From positions 1 to 50,746 of the forward strand of contig USJL01000013.1 in assembly GCA_900555015.1 (NCBI GenBank): a DNA stretch of 50,746 bases. Reading direction: 5' to 3'. The notes below the pieces were generated by a model, which did not search any database, was not told the DNA's origin, and worked only from the letters and a program-made list of their open reading frames with translations. The translations under genes were made by a program, and so were the position numbers. This document shows positions 44,922 to 50,746 of the stretch, in pieces. How positions within the stretch are numbered: position 1 is the first letter of the stretch; each line of letters opens with the position of its first letter. The stretch comes from an uncultured Oscillospiraceae bacterium (lineage in GTDB: Bacteria; Bacillota; Clostridia; Oscillospirales; Acutalibacteraceae).

Positions 44922-44949
44922 AAGCAGCGATTATTATCGCTGCTTTTTT
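44922..44949 (+). terminator. Intrinsic terminator of the scpA-rluB region
   Basis: AAGCAGCGAT (44922-44931), TATT loop, ATCGCTGCTT (44936-44945), continuing into TTTT. Confidence 0.93.
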
Positions 44950-44998
44950 GCTGTTCAAATTCTTTAATTTATTTTATTATTAATAATATAAAAAATAG

Positions 44999-45027
44999 TT
45001 GTAATTATAATTATAAAGTGATAAAAT
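44999..45027 (+). promoter_or_regulatory. Candidate promoter of the carboxyl-transfer operon
   Basis: TTGTAA at 44999-45004 and TAAAAT at 45022-45027 with a 17-base spacer. The predicted leader is about 58 bases and has no obvious structure. Confidence 0.55.
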
Positions 45028-45091
45028 ACCAAAGAATAGATATTTTTGCATTACAGCTGAAATACTACTAAATTTTAAGGAGGATGTTTTA

Positions 45092-46411
45092 GTGAGTAAT
45101 CTTACTGTAAAAGATACAGAAGCACGCAAAAGACTTGCGTCTCTTTTCGATGACGCTTCTTTTTCCGAGATTGATGCATTTGCAAAATCAGTAAACGGCG
45201 ATGTTGAAGTTGTTGCAGGTTTCGGCACTGTAAACGGCTGCTGCGTTTATGCTTTTTCTCAGGATGTTTCTGTTGATTCCGGTGCAATCAGTGTTGCCCA
45301 ATGTTCAAAAATCAAAAAGGTTTATGATTTAGCTAAAAAAACAGGTTGCCCTGTAGTAGGAATTTATGATTCAAACGGTTTAAAATTAACAGAAGGGTTT
45401 GAAGCTCTTAATTCATACGGCGAAATTTTGAAGGCTTCAACTGCTGTTTCAGGTGTTGTTCCTCAAATCAGCATTGTTGCAGGTGCTTGCCTTGGCACAT
45501 CTGCATTAATGGCAAATATGGCAGATGTTGTTATTGCCGTTAAAGATGCAGATTTTTATGTAACTGCTCCAAGTGAAGTTACTGTGGAAGACAGTGTTAA
45601 AGCAGGTACTGTTGATATTGCGGCAGAAAATTTCGAGTCTGCTGTTGAATCCGCAAAAAGCATTATTGCTCTTTTGCCGTCAAACAATTTGGATGTAGTT
45701 CCTATGTTTGATTTTGATGAACCGGCTTCTACTGTAGATACAGGCGCAAGTGCATCAGAAATTTTAAATGCTGTTGCAGATGCAAACAGTATTGTTGAAC
45801 TTAAAGCCGGCTATGCCTCAAACACAGTTACCGCATTAGGCTCTGTTATGGGTTCTACAGTCGGATTTATAGCATATGATGGCAAGGCTGTTTGTCCGTC
45901 TTGTGCTTATAAGGCAGAAGCGTTTATTAAACTTTGTGACGCTTATAATATTCCAGTTGTAACATTTGTTAATGCAGACGGCGTAGTTAAAGAAGCTGAA
46001 AATCAGGCACTTGTTTCATTAACAAAGTTAACTACAGCTTTGGCAACTGCAACTTGCCCTAAAATCTCTGTTGTTACAGGTTTAGCTGTTGGTACTGCAT
46101 ATATTGCACTTGCAGGCAGAGGTGCAAATGCAGATGTGGTTTATGCTTGGGATACTTCGGTGCTTTCTCCTCTTGATGTGGATGCAGCTGTTGCATTTTT
46201 GTATAACGACCGCCTTGCAAAGGGCGAAAGCAGGGAAGCACTTGCAAATGAATATAAAGAAAATCTTGCTTCACCGTTTACAGCTGCTGCTTGCGGCGCA
46301 GTTGATGATGTGTTTGTTCCTGCCGAAACAAGGGCAAAACTTATTGCCGCTCTTGACATGCTTGCAGGTAAAAGAGAAGCAACACTTCCAAGAAAACATT
46401 CCGTTAAATAA
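45092..46411 (+). CDS. Divergent acyl-CoA carboxyltransferase subunit (MmdA/12S-like)
   Basis: A 439-residue protein with two crotonase-like halves of the carboxyltransferase family: EARKRLASLFDDASFSEIDAF, FGTVNGCCVYAFSQDVSVDSGAIS, SGVVPQISIVAGACLGTSALM, then IKLCDAYNIPVVTFVNADGV and a family-type C-terminus (VFVPAETRAKLIAALDML). It is shorter than typical MmdA/12S proteins (about 510) and lacks most of the N-terminal CoA-contact segment. Both oxyanion motifs differ: the usual CAGG is CLGT, and the usual YGGAYIAM is VGTAYIAL. GTG start with AAGGAGGA upstream. It leads an operon with a biotin carrier and an OadA/5S-like protein. Its substrate is uncertain. Confidence 0.8.
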   Translation: MSNLTVKDTEARKRLASLFDDASFSEIDAFAKSVNGDVEVVAGFGTVNGCCVYAFSQDVSVDSGAISVAQCSKIKKVYDLAKKTGCPVVGIYDSNGLKLTEGFEALNSYGEILKASTAVSGVVPQISIVAGACLGTSALMANMADVVIAVKDADFYVTAPSEVTVEDSVKAGTVDIAAENFESAVESAKSIIALLPSNNLDVVPMFDFDEPASTVDTGASASEILNAVADANSIVELKAGYASNTVTALGSVMGSTVGFIAYDGKAVCPSCAYKAEAFIKLCDAYNIPVVTFVNADGVVKEAENQALVSLTKLTTALATATCPKISVVTGLAVGTAYIALAGRGANADVVYAWDTSVLSPLDVDAAVAFLYNDRLAKGESREALANEYKENLASPFTAAACGAVDDVFVPAETRAKLIAALDMLAGKREATLPRKHSVK

Positions 46412-46432
46412 TAGAAAGATGAGGACATTAAT

Positions 46433-46813
46433 ATGAAAAGATACACAATTACAGTAAACGGCACAGCTTATGATGTTACAGTAGATGAAGCAAACGGCGC
46501 TGCTCCTGCTCCTGTTGCAGCAGCACCTGCTCCGGCACCTGTTGCCGCTGCTCCGGCTCCTGCTCCTAAAGCAGCACCCGCTCCTGCAGGCGCAGAAGGC
46601 GCAATTAAAGTTAAGGCTCCTATGCCCGGCACAATTCTTGATGTAAAAGTATCAAACGGTGCTTCTGTTAACGCCGGTGATGTACTTTGCATTCTTGAAG
46701 CTATGAAAATGGAAAATGAAATCGTTGCTCCTCAGGCAGGCACAGTTGCTTCAATTTCAGTTAATAAGGGCGACAGTGTAGAGGCAGACCAAGTTATTAT
46801 TACATTAAATTAA
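46433..46813 (+). CDS. Biotin carboxyl carrier protein
   Basis: A 126-residue biotinyl domain protein that shuttles carboxyl groups between subunits. A short N-terminal beta segment precedes an Ala/Pro linker (about 23-56) and the biotinyl domain (57-126) with EAMKMEN, Lys92 being the biotinylated residue. The linker DNA is highly repetitive (GCNCCN), a possible site for length variation. It lies between the carboxyltransferase and the OadA-like gene, with 12 bases to the latter. Confidence 0.95.
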   Translation: MKRYTITVNGTAYDVTVDEANGAAPAPVAAAPAPAPVAAAPAPAPKAAPAPAGAEGAIKVKAPMPGTILDVKVSNGASVNAGDVLCILEAMKMENEIVAPQAGTVASISVNKGDSVEADQVIITLN

Positions 46814-46825
46814 TAGGAGTAAGGT

Positions 46826-48223
46826 ATGGCTAAAATTGGTATTACTGAAACCGTCTTGCGTGATGCCCATCAGTCTTTGATTGCAACACGTATGAGAACA
46901 GACGAGTTTGAAGATATTCTTGAAAAAATGGATAAAATCGGCTACCACTCAATCGAGTGTTGGGGCGGTGCCACATTTGATTCTTGCCTTCGTTTCCTTG
47001 ACGAAGACCCGTGGGACAGACTTCGTTTAATTCGTAAAAAATGCCCGAATTCAAAGCTTCAAATGTTGTTTAGAGGTCAAAATATGCTTGGCTATCGTCA
47101 TTATGCAGATGACCTTGTAGATTACTTTGTTAAAAAGAGTATTGATAACGGTATAGATATTCTTCGTATATTTGACGCTCTTAATGATGTAAGAAACCTT
47201 GAAACAGCAATTAATGCCGCTAAAAAATACGGCGGTCATGTTCAGGCGGCTATTTCTTATACAACAGGTCCTGTTTTTGATATTGATTATTATTGTAATT
47301 ATGCAAAACAGCTTGAAAATGCCGGTGCAGATTCAATTTGTATTAAAGATATGGCAGGTTTGTTAACCCCTTACGGAACCTATGACCTTGTTAAAGCTCT
47401 TAAAGAAACAGTTGATATTCCGATTCAGCTTCACTCTCATTATACCTCAGGCTTGGCTTCTATGGTTCAGTTAAAAGGTATTGAAGCAGGCGTGGATGTT
47501 ATTGATACTGCAATCAGCCCACTTGCTATGGGTACTTCACATCCGGCTACGGAATCAATGGTTGCCGCTCTTCAGGGAACTGAATATGATACAGGCCTTG
47601 ACCTTAAAGCATTAACCGAAATTCGTGATTTCTTTGCTCCTCTTCGTGAGAAATATCTTGCCGAAGGTTTGCTTAATCCTAAAATGCTCGGCGTTGACGC
47701 TAATACTCTTCTTTATCAGGTACCCGGCGGTATGCTTTCCAACCTTCTTAATCAGCTTAAACAGGCAGGTAAAGAAGATAAACTTGAAGAAGTTCTTGCA
47801 GAAGTACCTCGTGTTCGTAAAGACAGCGGCTATCCTCCGCTTGTTACACCAACTTCACAAATTGTCGGCACACAGTCTGTGTTTAATGTGATTATGGGCG
47901 AACGTTATAAAATGGTTACAAAAGAATTTAAAGATATGGTTGCAGGTAAATACGGCAAAACCCCTTGCGATATTGACCCTGAATTTCAAAAGAAAATCTG
48001 TGGTGATGAGCCTATTATTACTTGCCGTCCGGCAGATCTTCTTAAACCTGAACTTGATACTTTTAAAGACCAAATTGCAGAGTATTACGAACAGGAAGAA
48101 GATGTTCTTTCTTATGCTCAGTTTGACCAGGTTGCTATTAAATTCTTCCAAAAGAGAAGAGATAAAAAATACGGACTTGACGGTAAACACGACGATATTG
48201 AAAGCAAGGTTCATCCCGTTTAA
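46826..48223 (+). CDS. oadA: Oxaloacetate decarboxylase alpha / transcarboxylase 5S-like subunit
   Basis: A 465-residue pyruvate/oxaloacetate carboxyltransferase. The TIM barrel starts ITETVLRDAHQSLIATRMRT with metal-binding Asp, and continues GYHSIECWGGATFDSCLRF, LQMLFRGQNMLGYRHY, SICIKDMAGLL (with the Lys expected to be carbamylated) and IQLHSHYTSGLA with metal His residues. The conserved C-terminal PYC_OADA domain follows. It lacks the fused biotin domain of full-length OadA, which is supplied by the separate carrier gene. No beta (Na-pump) or gamma subunit is nearby, so it resembles the 5S subunit of transcarboxylase as much as OadA. Confidence 0.92.
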   Translation: MAKIGITETVLRDAHQSLIATRMRTDEFEDILEKMDKIGYHSIECWGGATFDSCLRFLDEDPWDRLRLIRKKCPNSKLQMLFRGQNMLGYRHYADDLVDYFVKKSIDNGIDILRIFDALNDVRNLETAINAAKKYGGHVQAAISYTTGPVFDIDYYCNYAKQLENAGADSICIKDMAGLLTPYGTYDLVKALKETVDIPIQLHSHYTSGLASMVQLKGIEAGVDVIDTAISPLAMGTSHPATESMVAALQGTEYDTGLDLKALTEIRDFFAPLREKYLAEGLLNPKMLGVDANTLLYQVPGGMLSNLLNQLKQAGKEDKLEEVLAEVPRVRKDSGYPPLVTPTSQIVGTQSVFNVIMGERYKMVTKEFKDMVAGKYGKTPCDIDPEFQKKICGDEPIITCRPADLLKPELDTFKDQIAEYYEQEEDVLSYAQFDQVAIKFFQKRRDKKYGLDGKHDDIESKVHPV

Positions 48224-48239
48224 TTTAAAATCTTAAATC

Positions 48240-48285
48240 ATTCCGGAATTTTGATGTATCTATCATTATTCCGGAATTTTTTGTA
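48240..48285 (+). terminator. Intrinsic terminator of the carboxyl-transfer operon
   Basis: Two copies of ATTCCGGAAT (48240-48249 and 48268-48277), each itself palindromic, pair with each other around an inner TGAT/ATCA stem and are followed by TTTTTTG. Confidence 0.85.
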
Positions 48286-48315
48286 TATATTTTTGTTAAA
48301 GTCTTACAATCACTG

Positions 48316-48344
48316 TTGACGAATATGTTTTAAAATGTTATAAT
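48316..48344 (+). promoter_or_regulatory. Sigma-A promoter of the SDR-like gene
   Basis: TTGACG at 48316-48321 and TATAAT at 48339-48344 with a 17-base spacer. The predicted start is near 48351, about 32 bases before the ATG. Confidence 0.88.
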
Positions 48345-48382
48345 TTGTTTATAAATTAAAAAGATGTATGGAGGTATACATA

Positions 48383-49426
48383 ATGAAAGTTCTTATGATT
48401 GGCGGAACAGGCCTTCTCGGTTCAGCCGCTGCTCAAATTTTTGTAGACCGTGGACATGAAATTAAAACTCTTGCTCTTCCTCCTCTTCCGGAAGGTGCAC
48501 CTCTTCCAAAAGAAATGGAAATCATGTTCCAGGATGCAAACAAGCTCACAGATGACGAAATGATTGAATTAATGAAGGGCTACGATATGTTCGTATTCGC
48601 TACAGGCGTTGACGAAAGAGTTGAATTTCCTGCTCCTGTTTACGATGCATATTATAAATACAATATCGCTCCTCTTGAAAGATATCTTCCTCTTGCTAAA
48701 AAAGCAGGTATGAAGGGTGCAGTTATTTGCGGTTCTTACTTTGCTTGGCTTGCAAAGGAACATCCTGAAATGGACCTTTGCTCAAAGCACCCATATATCA
48801 AGAGCCGTATTGACCAAGAAAATGTTTGCGAAAAGTATTCAGACAAGGATTTCCAAGTTGGTGTTCTTGAACTTCCTTACATCTTTGGTACACAGCCGGG
48901 CAGAAAACCTGTTTGGGTTATCCTTATCGAACAACTTCAAAGATTTGAAAAAATGCCTGTTACTATGTATTCAAGAGGCGGTACTGCAATGTTAACTGTT
49001 CGCCAAGTTGGTGAATCAATGGTTGGCGCAGCAGAACAGGCTCTTGCAGCTGCAGAAAAAGGCGAGGGTAAGTTCCGTGCATACGGTATTTCTTGCTACA
49101 ACTTAACATGGTCTGAATTCCTTAAAATTGTTTACCGTGCTATGGACGGTATTCCTGACAGAAAGATTGTCGGTATTCCTACTTGGATGTTTAAGGCTTT
49201 CGGTTATCATATGAGAAAAGATTATGCAAAGAGAAATGTTGATTCAGGTATTGACCCGGTAGGTCTTGCTGATATTATGGATATGAACCTCTTCATTCCT
49301 ACAGATGATTGTAAGGAATTGGGTTGCACTCCTGATGATATCGAAAAAGCAATCTTTGATTCAATTGCTCTTTCAAAAGCAGCATTTGAAGGTAAAGCAA
49401 AGCTTGTTGAAATGAAAGGTGAATAA
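48383..49426 (+). CDS. NAD(P)-dependent epimerase/dehydratase family protein
   Basis: A 347-residue extended SDR-type protein. The Rossmann motif GGTGLLG is at about 7-13. The usual YxxxK catalytic pair is not clear: the corresponding segment reads HPYIKSRIDQENV. A C-terminal substrate domain follows (FRAYGISCYNLTWSEFLKIVYRAM). ATG 48383 follows a GGAGG ribosome binding site; the upstream ATG 48368 overlaps that site. Codon choice (many CTT, GCA, CCT) and a consensus promoter suggest strong expression. It stands alone between two terminators, and the substrate is unknown. Confidence 0.8.
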   Translation: MKVLMIGGTGLLGSAAAQIFVDRGHEIKTLALPPLPEGAPLPKEMEIMFQDANKLTDDEMIELMKGYDMFVFATGVDERVEFPAPVYDAYYKYNIAPLERYLPLAKKAGMKGAVICGSYFAWLAKEHPEMDLCSKHPYIKSRIDQENVCEKYSDKDFQVGVLELPYIFGTQPGRKPVWVILIEQLQRFEKMPVTMYSRGGTAMLTVRQVGESMVGAAEQALAAAEKGEGKFRAYGISCYNLTWSEFLKIVYRAMDGIPDRKIVGIPTWMFKAFGYHMRKDYAKRNVDSGIDPVGLADIMDMNLFIPTDDCKELGCTPDDIEKAIFDSIALSKAAFEGKAKLVEMKGE

Positions 49427-49449
49427 TTCACATTATTTCATAATTAAAA

Positions 49450-49482
49450 GGATGGTTTCATTGAAACCATCCTTTGTTTTTT
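49450..49482 (+). terminator. Intrinsic terminator of the SDR-like gene
   Basis: GGATGGTTTCA (49450-49460) pairs with TGAAACCATCC (49462-49472), followed by TTTGTTTTTT. Confidence 0.95.
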
Positions 49483-49483
49483 G

Positions 49484-49512
49484 CAAAATAAACGGCTGAA
49501 TAAATCAGCCGT
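49484..49512 (-). terminator. Intrinsic terminator of the minus-strand RNA
   Basis: On the minus strand ACGGCTGA pairs with TCAGCCGT (complement of 49505-49512 and 49492-49499) with a 5-base loop, then TTTATTTT. It ends the probable 6S RNA. Confidence 0.85.
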
Positions 49513-49514
49513 AA

Positions 49515-49726
49515 TTTTTAATAATCCGCACATCCGCCGACAGTCGAGAATAACCTGCCGTTAAAAGCAGGTGGGCTTTATCCGCCGTACTTTGTACTCC
49601 CAACATCCGCCAAAATTGTAAACAATAGGGGCGGGAGGTCTGCATACCCATAAAGCGAGTCTAAATCCCTAATTAAAAAGTGTTCGGGTTATTAAGACCA
49701 TCGGTTGTCGAGATGCACAGACTGAA
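49515..49726 (-). ncRNA. ssrS: Probable 6S RNA
   Basis: 6S RNA mimics an open promoter and sequesters sigma-A RNA polymerase. On the minus strand a consensus promoter leads into about 210 nt that fold as one long irregular hairpin. The closing stem joins complements of 49712-49721 and 49525-49534 (10 pairs with G-U pairs), extended by CGACA/TGTCG. A large internal bulge follows. The apical arm has CTCCC/GGGAG, CCGCC/GGCGG and ATTGT/ACAAT. A side hairpin, ACCTGC with GCAGGT, lies near the 3' end. There is no ORF with a ribosome binding site. This architecture, length and strong promoter fit 6S RNA; I did not run a covariance search. Confidence 0.6.
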
Positions 49727-49732
49727 AACTAT

Positions 49733-49760
49733 ATTATATTTTATGCAATTTACTGTTCAA
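49733..49760 (-). promoter_or_regulatory. Promoter of the probable 6S RNA
   Basis: On the minus strand TTGAAC (complement of 49755-49760, inside the last codons of the DUF1292 gene) and TATAAT (complement of 49733-49738) with a 16-base spacer. The predicted start is near 49726. Confidence 0.8.
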
Positions 49761-50076
49761 TATCCTCGGGGTCAAAGTATTCAACATCAAATTTATCTTC
49801 AACCATTTTCATAAGAATATCTGAAATTTCGTTGTATTCGTTTTCGTCTTCAATTTCGGCAAGGTATTCTTCGCCGTTTTCTTCAAGCACTTTTAAAATA
49901 ATCACTTCATAATCTGCTTCAACAATTTCTTCCGCATCGTCGTGATATTCGGTAATTGCTACGTATGCGGCGTCATCTGTTTCGTATCTTTCAAGTAATT
50001 CAAACAGAATTTCATTACCGCCATCATCTGTAACAGAAAGAATATCCGGTTCATATAAGTCTTTTTCGTTATCCAT
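49750..50076 (-). CDS. DUF1292 domain-containing protein
   Basis: A 108-residue, very acidic small protein (MDNEKDLYEPDILSVTDDGGNE...) with the DUF1292/YrzB pattern: DDGGNEILFELLERYETDDAAYVAI, then an acidic beta-hairpin region and MKMVEDKFDVEYFDPED-like end. The start is placed at 50076. AAAGGA lies 12 bases upstream, a long spacing, and codons further upstream overlap the promoter region. Members usually sit near ruvX/alaS in Bacillota; those are outside this window. No activity is known for the family. Confidence 0.85.
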   Translation of the reverse strand: MDNEKDLYEPDILSVTDDGGNEILFELLERYETDDAAYVAITEYHDDAEEIVEADYEVIILKVLEENGEEYLAEIEDENEYNEISDILMKMVEDKFDVEYFDPEDIEQ

Positions 50077-50107
50077 ATTGGGTTCACATCCTTTATAAAT
50101 TATATTA

Positions 50108-50136
50108 ATTATAATATTTAATTGGCTTTTCGTCAA
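50108..50136 (-). promoter_or_regulatory. Sigma-A promoter of the DUF1292 gene
   Basis: On the minus strand TTGACG (complement of 50131-50136) and TATAAT (complement of 50108-50113) with a 17-base spacer. The start would be near 50101. Confidence 0.85.
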
Positions 50137-50195
50137 TATCAAATATCACCTTGTAAAAAATATACAAAAAAAATTAAAAATGTTGAAAAAAACTA

Positions 50196-50223
50196 TTGAC
50201 AAATTATAATTTTGTGGTATTAT
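50196..50223 (+). promoter_or_regulatory. Sigma-A promoter of the structured RNA at the window end
   Basis: TTGACA at 50196-50201 and TATTAT at 50218-50223 with a 16-base spacer. The predicted start is 50230-50231. It diverges from the DUF1292 promoter, about 60 bases away. Confidence 0.85.
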
Positions 50224-50277
50224 AAAGATGAACTTAGAGATAAGATTTAGGTTCAGAAAGGAAGGAGGCTTTGTCCC

Positions 50278-50325
50278 ATGGAATTAGAACCAGGTCAGAC
50301 AAACGCCTGCAAAGTATTCGGGTAG
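50278..50325 (+). CDS. Candidate 15-codon leader peptide
   Basis: ATG at 50278 follows AAGGAGG (50262-50268) at ideal spacing and reads MELEPGQTNACKVFG then TAG. It begins about 48 nt into the predicted RNA. Codons 7-11 contain AAACGCCTG, the 5' arm of the long-range helix to 50430-50438, so a translating or stalled ribosome here would prevent that helix. I do not recognise the peptide. Confidence 0.45.
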   Translation: MELEPGQTNACKVFG

Positions 50326-50575
50326 TATAACGGATTCAGTACCGTCAGGATTTGCAATATCGGCAAATAACGGGTGCATGCTTTAAAAGCAATTATAAAA
50401 GTTATGGCAGGAACCCAAAAAGGAATGCACAGGCGTTTAAAATTGAATTTAACATAGATTGTGTGTTTGTGTTACAGTCTTTCCTGCAAAGGCTTGAAGG
50501 TTATCTTCAAAAAATGTTCAAAGTTTTGAACTAAGTAAATTTAATAATTCAATATTTAATTAAAAAATAAATAAA

Positions 50576-50597
50576 GAGGTACAGTCCAATGTGCTGA
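50576..50597 (+). promoter_or_regulatory. RBS plus minimal ORF Met-Cys-stop
   Basis: GAGG at 50576-50579, then ATG-TGC-TGA at 50589-50597. The context AGAGGT..AGTCCAATGT is almost the same as the third unit 99 bases downstream. Translation would give a dipeptide. Confidence 0.4.
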
Positions 50598-50635
50598 CTA
50601 AAAATTCAAATCTTTTTGTTACAGAGGTGGTTCCT

Positions 50636-50674
50636 ATGTTAAGGAAATTCATTGTATCAAAAAAATATATTTGA
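50636..50674 (+). CDS. Candidate 12-codon leader peptide
   Basis: GAGGTGG at 50624-50630, then ATG at 50636 reading MLRKFIVSKKYI and TGA at 50672-50674. The stop abuts the next ribosome binding site (GAGG at 50675-50678), so a terminating ribosome would sit on the next initiation unit. The peptide is basic and hydrophobic and is not recognised. Confidence 0.4.
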   Translation: MLRKFIVSKKYI

Positions 50675-50695
50675 GAGGTTAGTCCAATGTACTAA
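50675..50695 (+). promoter_or_regulatory. RBS plus minimal ORF Met-Tyr-stop
   Basis: GAGG at 50675-50678, then ATG-TAC-TAA at 50687-50695. It ends 9 bases before the terminator stem, so a ribosome on this ORF would cover the base of the terminator. Confidence 0.4.
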
Positions 50696-50704
50696 GTAAT
50701 TACA

Positions 50705-50738
50705 GGCTCTTCGCAAATGCGAAGAGCCTTTTCATTTT
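50705..50738 (+). terminator. Intrinsic terminator ending the structured RNA
   Basis: GGCTCTTCGC (50705-50714), AAAT loop, GCGAAGAGCC (50719-50728), followed by TTTTCATTTT: a perfect 10-pair stem. Confidence 0.95.
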
Positions 50739-50746
50739 CTGTTATT

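Larger units (their letters stand above)
50230..50738 (+). ncRNA. Unrecognised structured leader or regulatory RNA with multiple tiny ORFs
   Basis: About 500 nt between a consensus promoter and an intrinsic terminator. Visible pairings: a 5'-terminal stem GAACTTA/TAGGTTC (50230-50236 with 50248-50254, one G-U); ACGG/CCGT (50330-50345); ATTTGC/GCAAAT (50350-50368); a long-range helix AAACGCCTG (50301-50309) with CAGGCGTTT (50430-50438); and GCAGGAA (50407-50413) with TTCCTGC (50481-50487), which interleaves with the previous helix as a pseudoknot. TTGAAG/CTTCAA lies near 50494-50510. Four RBS-start units lie within it. I recognise no known RNA family: no tmRNA, RNase P, SRP or T-box landmarks. 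It may be a leader for a gene beyond the window. Confidence 0.5.

Noticed and set aside
46500..46605. Repeat element in the biotin carrier gene
   Set aside because: The repetitive GCNCCN bases encode the normal Ala/Pro linker of biotin carriers. It is a coding low-complexity tract, not a mobile or regulatory repeat.
50352..50534. A 60-codon open frame inside the structured RNA, with TTG start
   Set aside because: No ribosome binding site precedes it, its composition is not convincing, and it spans paired arms of the RNA structure. I treat it as a chance frame.
50575..50700. CRISPR-like spaced repeats
   Set aside because: Only two to three short units are present, each coinciding with RBS and start codon. 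There are no regular spacers and no cas genes.
50230..50738. Identity of the structured RNA as tmRNA, RNase P RNA, SRP RNA or a T-box
   Set aside because: None of their landmark sequences is present: no resume-ORF tag with tRNA-like ends, no GAGGAAAGTCC/ACAGAA pair, no SRP GGAA tetraloop domain, no T-box TGGNACC.

Overview
The window looks like a chromosomal segment of a low-GC Bacillota bacterium of class Clostridia, most likely an Oscillospirales/Ruminococcaceae-type gut anaerobe. This rests on low GC, strong AGGAGG-type ribosome binding sites, TTG and GTG starts, and gene neighbourhoods typical of Clostridia (ruvCAB, glmM, ecfA1-ecfA2-ecfT-truA, prmC, scpA-scpB, ytfJ/GerW, D-Ala-D-Ala carboxypeptidase, rluB). 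GerW and the DUF1385, DUF2953 and DUF5711 families fit a lineage with spore-forming ancestry. Almost everything runs on the plus strand. I see no phage, transposon, plasmid or CRISPR sequence.

Layout. 1-12.7 kb: recombination genes (partial ruvC, ruvA, ruvB), cell-wall precursor synthesis (glmM), a SAM methyltransferase, an ECF vitamin-transporter module with truA, two membrane-associated genes, pgsA and a ClpE-type unfoldase. 12.7-13.3 kb: five tRNA genes in two promoter-driven groups (Gly-Arg; His-Gln-Lys). 13.6-15.4 kb: a metallophosphoesterase and a GtrA-like membrane protein. 15.4-20.9 kb: eutA-eutB-eutC (B12-dependent ethanolamine ammonia-lyase and its reactivase) without shell genes, a small metalloprotease, then a FucO-type alcohol dehydrogenase that could consume the aldehyde. 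21-24.8 kb: upp-uraA uracil salvage and a PutP-type symporter. 24.8-27.9 kb: a membrane-anchored GH27 alpha-galactosidase with an inserted domain, and a convergent Mbeg1-like hydrolase. 28-34.2 kb: a purine salvage unit (xpt, a BMP-family nucleoside ABC transporter, hpt). 34.3-38 kb: a lipoprotein and two-component pair. 38-45 kb: DUF1385, prmC, M50 protease, scpAB, DUF2953, ytfJ, dacF, rluB. 45-48.2 kb: a biotin-dependent carboxyl-transfer unit (divergent carboxyltransferase, biotin carrier, OadA/5S-like subunit). 48.4-50.1 kb: an SDR-like protein, a probable 6S RNA and a DUF1292 gene on the minus strand. 50.2-50.75 kb: a non-standard region with a consensus promoter, about 500 nt of apparently structured RNA containing several tiny ORFs with good ribosome binding sites, and an intrinsic terminator.

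The most unusual item is the last one. It reads like an undescribed leader or regulatory RNA. A 15-codon ORF overlaps one arm of a long-range helix, a second helix interleaves with it as a pseudoknot, and three tandem RBS-start units (two encode only Met-Cys and Met-Tyr) sit just before a terminator. Other regulatory candidates are a pgsA leader in which one arm can pair with either of two GGTGATT sequences, one of them at the pgsA ribosome binding site; dyads centred on the -10 boxes of both tRNA promoters; and several transcripts whose predicted 5' ends begin in a stem-loop. All functions are inferred from reading the sequence; no database search or folding program was run.
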